From the NCBI GenBank assembly GCA_947626445.1, contig CANQSC010000003.1, forward strand, positions 1-34,616: a stretch of 34,616 bases of DNA, in the 5' to 3' direction. The notes beneath the pieces were generated by a model. That model worked only from the letters and a program-made list of their open reading frames with translations, had not been told where the DNA came from and searched no databases. Positions 1-9,213 of the stretch are shown here, piece after piece. The position numbers were made by a program, and so were the translations under genes. Origin of the DNA: an uncultured Bacilli bacterium (GTDB lineage Bacteria; Bacillota_I; Bacilli_A; RF39; UBA660). Within the stretch, counting starts at the first letter, position 1. Each line of letters opens with the position of its first letter.

Positions 1-61
1 ATTTATACATAGCCTCCTACTATATATAAATATTAACATAATACCCCCCCCCCTATGTCAA
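1..61 (-). promoter_or_regulatory. Poly-G promoter plus Shine-Dalgarno for a gene running off the left edge: -35 TTGACA (56-61), G10 (44-53), extended -10 TGTTAATAT (-10 hexamer 30-35), AGGAGG (12-17)
   Basis: Minus strand reads TTGACA-TA-GGGGGGGGGG-TATTATGT-TAATAT...AGTAGGAGGC; nearly identical to 3555-3613. Confidence 0.75.
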
Positions 62-708
62 CAATTTTTTAGGCTTTCTACTAGAATTTGACTAAATTTA
101 TCAAGATATTCTTCACTCAAAAGTTTTTGTCTTTCCTTAACATTAGATAAAAAACCACATTCTATTAAAATTCCAGGAATTTTTAATCTACTATACATAT
201 ATGTACTATTAGGAATTTTTTTAATTTCTCTATTACTTTGTAAATTTTTATTTAAATAATCTTGTACTTTTAAAGCAATTTCTTTATTTAAAGAATTTTC
301 TTCATTATAAAATACTTGAGGACCATAGTAGCTACTATCTTTTAGATAATTAAGATGAATTGATATATAATAATTAGCCCTACTATTATTAATAATTTTA
401 ATACGGTGATCAAAATCACTTTTCTTACGGCGATTGGCATTAGGAGTTCCTAAATCATAATCACCATCACGAGTTAAAATAACTGTTGCCCCATTTTCTT
501 TTAATTTATCTCTTAATTTAAGACTAATTTTTAAATTAATATCTTTTTCATAAATATTTCCAACAACAGTTCCCGGATCAACACCACCATGGCCAACATC
601 AATGACATAAGTTTTATTACTTAAAGGACCACTTGCCAAAGAAGGATTAATATATAAAATAGAAGTTAAGATACAAAAACATAAAAAACTAATTAAATAT
701 TTTTTCAT
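58..708 (-). CDS. Secreted N-acetylmuramoyl-L-alanine amidase (Amidase_3, CwlD-like)
   Basis: Signal-peptide-like N-terminus; VIDVGHGGVDPG, SIHLNY and LIECGFLSN motifs. Confidence 0.85.
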   Translation of the reverse strand: MKKYLISFLCFCILTSILYINPSLASGPLSNKTYVIDVGHGGVDPGTVVGNIYEKDINLKISLKLRDKLKENGATVILTRDGDYDLGTPNANRRKKSDFDHRIKIINNSRANYYISIHLNYLKDSSYYGPQVFYNEENSLNKEIALKVQDYLNKNLQSNREIKKIPNSTYMYSRLKIPGILIECGFLSNVKERQKLLSEEYLDKFSQILVESLKNC

Positions 709-736
709 AAAATATTATATGAAAAAAGAAAAGCTT

Positions 737-1636
737 TTATTTACTTTTCTTTAGTTCTTTTAAAACTGCTAAAGAAGCAAGAGACCCATCACCTACAGCA
801 GTTGTTAACTGGCGCAAGGGCTTTAGACGAGCATCCCCAGCTACAAATATTCCAGCTGTTTTAGTATATACATCATCATGAGCAATAATATAGCCATTAT
901 CATCTAAATCAACAACATTATTAAAGATTTCATTTTCAGGTATTCTACCAATAGCAATAAATAAGCCATCTATTTTTAATTCTTGCATAGTTTCTTCATT
1001 GTCTTTAAGCATAATACTTTCTAAATATTCTTGACCATTTAAAGATACAATATTAGAGTTTAATATAAATTCAACATTAGACTTAGTTTTAAGTTCTTCT
1101 AAATTTTTATCTTCACCCCGAAATTCACTCCGACGATGAATTAAATAAACTTTATGAGCAAGATTAGATAAATATAAAGCATCTTCTAAAGCGGTATTTC
1201 CTCCCCCAATAACCGCAACAGTTTTTTCTTTAAAAAAGTTACCATCACAAGTAGCACAATAAGAAATACCTTTACCAATAAATTTAGTTTCATTAGGAAG
1301 ATTTAGTTTGCGATTAGAAGCACCTGTGGCAATTATAATTGTAGAACTTTGGTATTCATTTTTATCAGTAATAACTTTTTTATCATCACTTATTTTTAAG
1401 ACAGTTTCATATTTAATATCAGCACCTAAATTTTTAACTTGATTATATAAATTAGTTGCAAAATCATAGCCGCTTATTGACATAATACCTGGATAATTTT
1501 CAACTTTATTGGCATTAAGAATTTGCCCACCATAACTTTTAGCTTCTAACATTAAAACTTTTTTATTTGCTCTTAATAAATAAAGAGCACTTGTTAAGCC
1601 AGCAGGACCAGCACCAATGATAATAGTATCGTACAT
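737..1636 (-). CDS. trxB: Thioredoxin reductase
   Basis: GAGPAGLTSALYLLRA FAD motif, YCATCDG redox motif, GGGNTALEDA NADPH motif, GIFVAGDAR. Confidence 0.93.
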   Translation of the reverse strand: MYDTIIIGAGPAGLTSALYLLRANKKVLMLEAKSYGGQILNANKVENYPGIMSISGYDFATNLYNQVKNLGADIKYETVLKISDDKKVITDKNEYQSSTIIIATGASNRKLNLPNETKFIGKGISYCATCDGNFFKEKTVAVIGGGNTALEDALYLSNLAHKVYLIHRRSEFRGEDKNLEELKTKSNVEFILNSNIVSLNGQEYLESIMLKDNEETMQELKIDGLFIAIGRIPENEIFNNVVDLDDNGYIIAHDDVYTKTAGIFVAGDARLKPLRQLTTAVGDGSLASLAVLKELKKSK

Positions 1637-1716
1637 AAGTTAGTCACCTCATTACTTAGTATTTATAATTTTTATTTATTTAAACATTAAATAAATAAAA
1701 TATATATAAAGTATAC

Positions 1717-1757
1717 AAAAAAATAATAAACATTGTCTATATTTATAAACAATGTTT
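1717..1757 (-). terminator. Rho-independent-like terminator after surface gene A
   Basis: Minus strand AAACATTGT-loop-ACAATGTTT (9-bp stem) followed by ATTATTTTTTT. Confidence 0.65.
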
Positions 1758-1770
1758 ACACTATTAATAT

Positions 1771-3552
1771 TTAAAAAGCTAGAACGAGACGAAAGCTGTG
1801 ATAACTCGACGATGATCCATAATCCGTATGTAAATCGAAAATACCACTACCAGTTCCAAAGTCAATAATGCCACCACGTTGAACCCATGGACGGGCCGTG
1901 TAAACAATCCATGCTTCATCATTATACCAACTACCTACATTTCTTGATTGAATTAAATATTTCATACTTTGGAATGGGCCCATTTCTTTGGTCGCATCTC
2001 CTAATTTTCCTCTATTATACGACGTGTCACTGGTACTATAATCATATTTATCATAGAATCTTTCATCGGTTGGTAAATCTATTCCTTCTGTTACTTCTAT
2101 AATACTATGATTTACTTCCAATCCATTATCATTACATTCGGGACATGTTAATTTTCCCTTAAATCCTGAATTCCAAACATTATGTCGGCCTGATGATAAT
2201 TTGCCAGTGTGGCCATCTCCAGTGCTGTTGTCATCCATTCCACTCATCATATTTTCCCAAGCTCCCCCACTCATATCATAGATTCCACTATAATTATTTG
2301 TTGTACTGGCTACCACACTTGCTTTATTAAAATAATTGGTATTATAGTCACCATCAGCTCCAGGTGAAGAAACTCTTCCATATTCATTACAAGCTTCTGA
2401 ATTTACACTACATAATTCATTAGTGGTTGTATAGCCAATCGTTGGTTCTTGTCTTGCGGCATAGCCTGTTAAAAAATCATAATTATTATTGATCCTTATT
2501 TCTTGATGGCTTCCATACTTACTATGTTGTAAGTAAGCTACGGCTCCCCATTCACTATTTTTCATCATATGACTATTTAAATTTTGCTCATAATGTCTTC
2601 CTACTGTATAAGCTTTAGCTACTTGAATTTCTCGCCATGAATATACATTTGGCTTGATTATCACTTTGCTTGCTGCTTCTATTGCAGCTTTTTCATCTGT
2701 TGGATTTACTTGAGCAGCTGCAGTACTTCCTGCTCCATCATAACCGGTTTCAAATTTTCCTACCCATAGGCCATTCGTATCAAATGAGGTAAACGCTGGA
2801 TGCGTTAACCATTCTCCTTGTTTGTTTCCATTTTGAGGTTCAATATCTTTATTTTCAAATTCAACATTTATTATTTGTTCTTTATTTGTTTTGGTTGTTA
2901 AGCCATCATAGTTTCCTTCATCAAATATTTGATACCTGTATCTTGGGATCCAAACAAAATAACTTTCAATATCATTTTCTTCGATTGGTTGGTTTTCTCC
3001 TGGGTCTTCTACACCACTTCTTAAGATAACTGCATTTGCCCACTTCTGATTTTTATAATCATACCATTTTTCTTTGGCACTTGCTCTTGTAACATGACCA
3101 TTTTCTTCATTTATTATTATTGGTATTAATTTACTACTTAATACTGGATCTGCTCCATTTAATTCTCGATCGATATATTTATCATTAAAATATAAGGTAC
3201 ATTTGGTTTTACTTTTACTTAAATTCTTTATTAAGGGAGCCCATTCATCTTTATTCCATTCGATACTTGCTCCATTATCACATTCCCCATCGATAAACAC
3301 TAATCCTTCACTATTTTCTTTACTTGGCATTTCTTCTAATAATTCATTTCCTTTATAAAAAGCAAAATAAACATCACTATTACCAAAATAATCTACTTTT
3401 CCATTCATCATAGGAAAACTTACTTCTTCACTAAAACTTGCAAATGTTTTATATAACAAAAATGATATACTTATTAATACAATTAGACTTATACTTATTA
3501 AAATTATTTTTCTTTTCCTCTTATTTTTATCAACATATTTTTCGAGTTTCAT
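1771..3552 (-). CDS. Surface gene A: membrane-anchored protein with FGE-sulfatase/C-type-lectin-like C-terminal domain
   Basis: Start MKLEKY at 3552 (ORF track start is 13 codons upstream), AGGAGG SD upstream; one N-terminal TM helix; C-terminal pattern GGAWENM...WVQRGGxxxxGTGSGxF...SFRLVLAF. Confidence 0.8.
   Translation of the reverse strand: MKLEKYVDKNKRKRKIILISISLIVLISISFLLYKTFASFSEEVSFPMMNGKVDYFGNSDVYFAFYKGNELLEEMPSKENSEGLVFIDGECDNGASIEWNKDEWAPLIKNLSKSKTKCTLYFNDKYIDRELNGADPVLSSKLIPIIINEENGHVTRASAKEKWYDYKNQKWANAVILRSGVEDPGENQPIEENDIESYFVWIPRYRYQIFDEGNYDGLTTKTNKEQIINVEFENKDIEPQNGNKQGEWLTHPAFTSFDTNGLWVGKFETGYDGAGSTAAAQVNPTDEKAAIEAASKVIIKPNVYSWREIQVAKAYTVGRHYEQNLNSHMMKNSEWGAVAYLQHSKYGSHQEIRINNNYDFLTGYAARQEPTIGYTTTNELCSVNSEACNEYGRVSSPGADGDYNTNYFNKASVVASTTNNYSGIYDMSGGAWENMMSGMDDNSTGDGHTGKLSSGRHNVWNSGFKGKLTCPECNDNGLEVNHSIIEVTEGIDLPTDERFYDKYDYSTSDTSYNRGKLGDATKEMGPFQSMKYLIQSRNVGSWYNDEAWIVYTARPWVQRGGIIDFGTGSGIFDLHTDYGSSSSYHSFRLVLAF
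1774..1911 (-). other. Candidate hypervariable region of surface gene A
   Basis: Ungapped alignment to 3731-3868 with conserved scaffold residues and clustered amino-acid replacements. Confidence 0.6.
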
Positions 3553-3581
3553 ATTTACATATAGCCTCCTACTATATATAA

Positions 3582-3613
3582 ATATTAACACTTAACCCCC
3601 CCCCCTATGTCAA
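3582..3613 (-). promoter_or_regulatory. Poly-G promoter of surface gene A: -35 TTGACA (3608-3613), G10 (3596-3605), extended -10 TGTTAATAT (hexamer 3582-3587), spacer 20 nt
   Basis: Direct reading of the minus strand: TTGACATAGGGGGGGGGGTTAAGTGTTAATAT. Confidence 0.8.
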
Positions 3614-3727
3614 GAAAAGCTTATTACTTTAGACCACTTAGTTATAAATTAAAAAATTAAAGTAATAAGAAATTGTTTAAAATGTGCAAATTATAATGCA
3701 TTTTATTTTACTCATTAATCATTATTT

Positions 3728-5507
3728 TTAAAAAGCTAGAACAAGACGAAAACTGTAGTAGCCAGCCGTACGACCGTCCGCGGCATTGAAATTGAACACG
3801 CCAGCTCCTGTACCATTGGTGTAAGCGCCACCACGTATGACCCATGGATTTCCCAAACCGACAAACCATGCCTCATCGTTATACCAACTTCCTACTGGTC
3901 TTGATTGAGTTAAATATTGCATAGTTTGAAACGGGCCTATTTCTTTGGTTGTATCTCCTAAAAAACCCCTATTATATGTTACACTACTTGTACTATAATC
4001 ATATTTATCATAATATCTTTCATCTGTTGGTAAAGCTATTCCTTCTGTTACTTCGGAAATATCATGATTTACTTCTACTCCTGGATCATTACATCCTAGA
4101 CAGGTTAATTTTCCTATAAATCCAGAATTCCACATATTATGGCGTCCTGCTGACAATTTACCGGTTTTGCCATCGCCAGTACTATTATCATCTATTCCGC
4201 TCATCATATATTCCCAAGCTCCTCCACTCATATCATAAATTCCACTATAATTATTTGTTGTACTTGATATTACACTTGCTTTATTAAAGTAATTGGTATT
4301 ATATGTTCCATCTTCTCCTGCTTTGTTTACTTCTCCATATTCATTGCAAGCATCAAGTGTATTACTACATAATTCATTTGTTCCTGTATAGCCTGTGGTT
4401 GGTTCATGAATTGCTGCATAACCGGTTAGATAATTTGAATTTATTGATTCTCACACTTGTATGACTTCCATATTTACTATGTTGTAAATAGGCTACTGCT
4501 CCCCATTCAGTGTTTTTCATCATATGACTATTTAATCTTTCTTCATAATGCAATCCAACTGTGTATGCTTTTGCTACTTGTATTCCTCGCCATGAATACA
4601 CATTTGGTTTAATTATAACTTTATTAGCTGCTTCTATTGAGGCTCTTTCATCAGCTGGATTTACTTCTGCTGCTTTAGTGCTTCCTGCTCCATCATACCC
4701 TGTTTCAAATTTGCCCACCCATATGCCATTTGTATTAAATGAGGTGAAGGCTGGATGCGTTAACCATTCTCCTTCTTTACTTCCATTTTGAGCTGCTACA
4801 TCTTTATTTTCAAATTCTATATTTATTATTTGTTCTTTATTTGTTTTGGTTGTTAAATCATTATAATTTCCTTCATCAAATATTTCATATCGATATCTTG
4901 GGATCCATACAAAATAACTTTCAATATCATTTTCTTCTATTGGCTCGTTTGCTCCTGGATCAGCTTTTCCATCTTTTAAAATAACTGCATTTGCCCATTG
5001 TTGATTTTCGTAATCATACCATTTTTCTTTTTCATTTGCTCTTGTAACACTTCCATTTTCTTCATTGATTGTTATTGGTATTAGTTTATCACTTAATACT
5101 GGATCTGTTCCTCTTAATATTTTTTCAGTATATCTTTCTTCAAAATACAAGCTACACTCGGTTTTTACACTTTTTAAATTTTTTATTAATGGTGACCATT
5201 CTTCATAATTCCATTCGATACTTGCTCCATTATCACATTCACCATGATCAAATACTAAGTTTTCTTTATTATCTTTCTGTGGCATTTCTTCTGTTAATTC
5301 ATTATTTTTATAAAATACAAAATAAATATCACTATTTCCAAAATAATCTACTTTGCCATTCATTATTGGAAAACTTACTTCTTCACTAAAACTTGCAAAA
5401 GTTTTATATAACAAAAATGATACACTTATTAAAGCTATTAGACTTATACTTATTAAAATTATTTTTCTTTTTTTCTTATTTTTATCTTCATATTTTTCAA
5501 GTTTTAT
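3728..5507 (-). pseudogene. Surface gene B: paralogue of gene A with a lost start codon (ATA at 5505-5507) and a +1/-2 frameshift near 4437-4446
   Basis: ORFs 3728-4231 (open further upstream) and 4404-5414 together match gene A end to end; AGAAGG-like SD precedes ATA-AAA-CTT where gene A has ATG-AAA-CTC. Confidence 0.8.
3731..3868 (-). other. Candidate hypervariable region of surface gene B
   Basis: Same length as 1774-1911; PWVIRGGAYTNGTGAGVFNFNAADGRTAGYYSFRLVLAF. Confidence 0.6.
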
Positions 5508-5565
5508 ATGTAATCCCTTCTATCTTTATTTATTATGAATTGATAATAGTTTTATTATGTTCTCT

Positions 5566-5615
5566 ATTCTACTGTAGTATATAAATATATTATCTATTCT
5601 AATGTAGAATGTCAA
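5566..5615 (-). promoter_or_regulatory. Promoter of gene B: TTGACA (5610-5615) - 17 nt - TAATAT (5587-5592), with two palindromic operator-like sites at 5566-5580 and 5596-5610
   Basis: ATTCTA-CTG-TAGTAT and ATTCTA-ATG-TAGAAT, 30 bp apart; one site lies within the -35/-10 interval. Confidence 0.7.
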
Positions 5616-5658
5616 GATAGAGTTTTCAATGTTAATATCTTTTTAAGGAAGGATATTC

Positions 5659-5895
5659 ATGAATGAAAGTAAGATTATTTTTAAATTAAAAAAGATTATG
5701 GATGAAAAAAAGATGAGTAAAAATCATCTTTGTAAATTAACTGGTTTAAGATTTGAAACTGTTCAAGGATATTATAAAGGAAATATTTCTAGAGTTGATT
5801 TATATGTTCTATCTTTATTATGTAAAACTCTTGATTGTCGTGTAGAAGATTTAATTGAATATCAAGATACTAAAAAAGAAAAACAATTACAATAA
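5659..5895 (+). CDS. Small XRE/Cro-family transcriptional regulator (YozG-like)
   Basis: 78-aa HTH_3/XRE protein: MSKNHLCKLTGLRFETVQGYYKG..., DCRVEDLIEY; AAGGAAGG SD upstream. Confidence 0.85.
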   Translation: MNESKIIFKLKKIMDEKKMSKNHLCKLTGLRFETVQGYYKGNISRVDLYVLSLLCKTLDCRVEDLIEYQDTKKEKQLQ

Positions 5896-8094
5896 TTATT
5901 TTCTTAGTCTTAAGGAATTTAAAACAACAGTTAAACTACTTATAGTCATAGCTAAACTAGCAATCATTGGATTTAATGAAAGTCCAAATGGTTTTATTAT
6001 TCCAATTGCTAAAGGTATCATTAATATATTATAGAAAAAGGCCCAAAAAAGATTTTGTTTAATTATTTTAATAGTACGTTTACTAATGTTTATTAAAGAA
6101 ATTATTTTTTCTAAATCATCATTCATTAATATAACATCAGATGAATCGGCCGCAATGTCAGTACCGGAATTAACACTTATACCAATATCAGCAGTGGCAA
6201 GAGATGGAGCATCATTAATGCCATCACCAACCATCATTACGGTTTTGCCTTCTTTAATTAATTGTTTAATATAATTAGTTTTTTCATGAGGCATTACTTC
6301 AGCTTGAATATTTTTGATACCTACTTTTTCAGCAATAATTTTAGCTGTATGTTCATTATCACCGGTCAGCATAACAACATTTTTATGAAGTTTTAATAAA
6401 TTTTCAACTACTTTTTTTGCATTAATTCTTAAGATATCTTTAACTCCTATTACTCCTACTATTTCATTATTAATGATTACATAAATTATTGTATTGCCAT
6501 CCTTTGTTAAAGTAGCTTCATCTTTTAAATAATCATTTTTGATTTTTAATTTATTTACTAGTTTTTGATTTCCAGCATAAATGTTTTCGTTTTTAATTTT
6601 ACCAGACAAACCAAGACCAGCCATATTTTTAAAGTTAGTAACTTTTATTAACTCTAAATTTTTTTCTTTAGCATAATTAGTAAAAGATGTAGCAATTGGA
6701 TGAGAAGAACAACTTTCTAAACTAGCAACTTTTGTTATTAATTCTTCATTAGATAATTTACTATAATTAAATATTTTAGCGATTTTTAAATTACCATAAG
6801 TTAAAGTTCCGGTTTTATCAAAAACTATTGTATTAACTTTATGAGCATTTTCTAAGGTAACACTTAATTTTACTAAAATGCCTTTTTTAGCACATAAGCC
6901 TTCACTTACGACAATTGCAAGAGGAGTTGCAAGGCCTAGAGCACAAGGACACGCGACAACTAAGACAGTTACAAAATGAATTAAGGATGCACTAAAATTG
7001 TGAGTGAATATTAAGTAGCCTAGAAAAGTTAAAAGCGCAATTAAAAGGATTGTTGGAACAAAATAACTACTTATTTTATCCGCTATTTGAGCAATTGGGG
7101 CTTTAGTATTGGTTGCTTCAACTACTAAATTCACAATTTGACTAATAGTAGAGTCTTTACCAATTTTTATAGCTTTATATTCAATATAACCATCTAAATT
7201 TAGAGAACCTGCTATGACTTTGTCATTAATTGTTTTTTTACTAGGAATTGATTCACCGGTAATAAAAGTTTCATCTAAATAGGTTGTTCCACTTGTAATA
7301 ATACCATCAACAGCAATTTTATCTCCTGGCTTACAAACTAAAATATCACCTTTTTTTACTTCATCAATAGTGACTTCTTTAATATCTCCATCAACTTTTA
7401 GATTAGCTTTAAGGGGCGTAATTTTTACTAATTCTTGAATTGCTGATTTAGTTTTTTCACGATTTTTACTTTCTAAGAAACGGCCAATTTTAATAAAAAG
7501 TAAAACAATTGCTGAGGACTCAAAATATAAATTATGAACATAATGAGTTTTTCCTACAACAATCATGATTAAACTAAATGTACTATATAAAAAACTTGCT
7601 AAAACCCCAATGCTTACTAAAGTATCCATATTAGGGGCTAGAGAAAATAAATTTCTTAAACCCTTTTTTAAAATATCAAAACCATAAATTAAGAAAGGAA
7701 TAGTTAATATAAATAAACATATAGCATAATTAAGAGGATTTTCTTTCATACAGAAATATTTAATAGTTGGCATTTTTAACATTTCAGCCATACTAATATA
7801 CATTAAAATAATTGCTAAAATACTTAAAAGAATAATTGGTTTTAAATGATGCTCCTTTTTTTCTTCTTGTTTTTCATTATATATTCCTAAGTATTCATAA
7901 CCTGATGTTTTAACATAGTTTGCTAAATCATTAATATTAATACTATCATCATAAGTTACTAAGGCTGTTGCCATAACTAAATTAACAGAAGCATCAATAA
8001 CTCCTTTACTATTTTTTAAATGTTTTTCAACATGATTAGAACATGCACTACAAGTCATACCGCCAATTTTTAAAATAATTTTATTCATTTTCAT
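5896..8094 (-). CDS. copA: Copper-translocating P-type ATPase
   Basis: HMA GGMTCSACSNHVEKHL, CPCALGLATPLAI, DKTGTLT, MVGDGINDAPSLATADIG. Confidence 0.93.
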   Translation of the reverse strand: MKMNKIILKIGGMTCSACSNHVEKHLKNSKGVIDASVNLVMATALVTYDDSININDLANYVKTSGYEYLGIYNEKQEEKKEHHLKPIILLSILAIILMYISMAEMLKMPTIKYFCMKENPLNYAICLFILTIPFLIYGFDILKKGLRNLFSLAPNMDTLVSIGVLASFLYSTFSLIMIVVGKTHYVHNLYFESSAIVLLFIKIGRFLESKNREKTKSAIQELVKITPLKANLKVDGDIKEVTIDEVKKGDILVCKPGDKIAVDGIITSGTTYLDETFITGESIPSKKTINDKVIAGSLNLDGYIEYKAIKIGKDSTISQIVNLVVEATNTKAPIAQIADKISSYFVPTILLIALLTFLGYLIFTHNFSASLIHFVTVLVVACPCALGLATPLAIVVSEGLCAKKGILVKLSVTLENAHKVNTIVFDKTGTLTYGNLKIAKIFNYSKLSNEELITKVASLESCSSHPIATSFTNYAKEKNLELIKVTNFKNMAGLGLSGKIKNENIYAGNQKLVNKLKIKNDYLKDEATLTKDGNTIIYVIINNEIVGVIGVKDILRINAKKVVENLLKLHKNVVMLTGDNEHTAKIIAEKVGIKNIQAEVMPHEKTNYIKQLIKEGKTVMMVGDGINDAPSLATADIGISVNSGTDIAADSSDVILMNDDLEKIISLINISKRTIKIIKQNLFWAFFYNILMIPLAIGIIKPFGLSLNPMIASLAMTISSLTVVLNSLRLRK

Positions 8095-9155
8095 TAACTC
8101 CCACTGATAATTAATTTAATTACTTCTATAAATCTTTTTTTCATATTATTAGGAACATTTTTAATTTCTTTAAAAAAGTTAACAATGGAGATTGGTTTTA
8201 TTTCTCTAAATTGCATAACATTTTTAATACCTAAATGTTCACATATTAAAGCTAATGTTTCAACAAATTTAACTTTTTCTTCTTCTGTCATTTCCTCTAA
8301 ATATTTTTTTAAGTTTTTTTCTAAGTTAAGACTTTTTTTAGAAAGTTTGCCTTCTAGGAATTTGCCCCCAAAACAACACCAACTATCACCATAATGTTGT
8401 AATAAGCCTAGATTATGAGATTTTACTACTTCATATTTATCATGACCTAAAATCATGCCAAAAATACTTTGTTCAGGTACATATATTTTTAATTTAGGAA
8501 GCATTTCTTGCCATTCTCTTGCTTTTAATACATCATCTAAAAAGCCTGGTCCATCATAGTTATAAACATTAATTATTCTTTTTTTGATATTAGTACTCGC
8601 ATGCATGTAAGCATACATAGCTAAGTTACCACCTTTAGAATGACCCCCAACATATATATTACGATCTAAAATATTAATTGTTTCATTTAAATAATTTTTA
8701 GCTTTGTTTTGTGAAATGGTTGGATATTTATAGATTAATTCAAAATCTTCTTCCCAACCAATAATATTACTATCAGTTCCTTCAAAAGCTACATAACAAA
8801 GGTTAGATGGAAATCTTAACGTTAAAGCTCCAAATTGCGTTTCTTTATTTATTTCTTCTAAATAATAATAAACTTTAGCTTCATTAAATCTTTGACAATC
8901 TTTTAAAGCTTTAATTAAATTATAAGTACTAGGAAACAAATAATCTTCTTTTTTAAAATCTTTTTCCGAATATTTTTTTAAATAGATTTCACATATTTCT
9001 TTTATGGTTTTAAAACCTTTTTTATGATTTGGAACAATATTAGTTAATTTAGCATAAGTTAGTAGAGTTATAATTAAACTATCTACTTCATTAAAGGCAA
9101 GTTCTTTAAAAGAGGAATTACCATAATACTTTAAATAATCATATATATCTTTCAT
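8094..9155 (-). CDS. DUF2974 (Mbeg1-like) alpha/beta-hydrolase
   Basis: FEGTDSNIIGWEEDFELIY, VGGHSKGGNLAMYA nucleophile elbow; likely start MKDIYD with GGAGGTC SD. Confidence 0.75.
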   Translation of the reverse strand: MKDIYDYLKYYGNSSFKELAFNEVDSLIITLLTYAKLTNIVPNHKKGFKTIKEICEIYLKKYSEKDFKKEDYLFPSTYNLIKALKDCQRFNEAKVYYYLEEINKETQFGALTLRFPSNLCYVAFEGTDSNIIGWEEDFELIYKYPTISQNKAKNYLNETINILDRNIYVGGHSKGGNLAMYAYMHASTNIKKRIINVYNYDGPGFLDDVLKAREWQEMLPKLKIYVPEQSIFGMILGHDKYEVVKSHNLGLLQHYGDSWCCFGGKFLEGKLSKKSLNLEKNLKKYLEEMTEEEKVKFVETLALICEHLGIKNVMQFREIKPISIVNFFKEIKNVPNNMKKRFIEVIKLIISGS

Positions 9156-9213
9156 ATTGACCTCCATTGTGTTTTTTATTTCTTTTTGTTATAATAACAC
9201 ATATGAAGGTAGG

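Noticed and set aside
1887-2102. Plus-strand ORF antisense to surface gene A (similarly 5069-5389, 30273-30743, 30608-30907)
   Set aside because: Low-complexity Leu/Tyr/His-rich translations with no SD, mirroring codon bias of the real minus-strand genes.
3596-3605. G10 tracts as assembly artefacts
   Set aside because: Three separate loci show the same tract in the same promoter position with conserved -35 and extended -10 contexts; exact length may still be miscalled, but the tract itself looks real.
5560-5615. Classical CopY operator (TACAnnTGTA) for the adjacent copA
   Set aside because: Palindromes read ATTCTAnTGTAGAAT, not TACAnnTGTA, and they lie in the gene B promoter rather than upstream of copA, which starts at 8094.
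6086-6274. Short plus-strand ORFs inside copA, DUF2974, mnmE, essC, yidC and effector genes
   Set aside because: Antisense to well-supported coding regions and lacking start context or domain signals.
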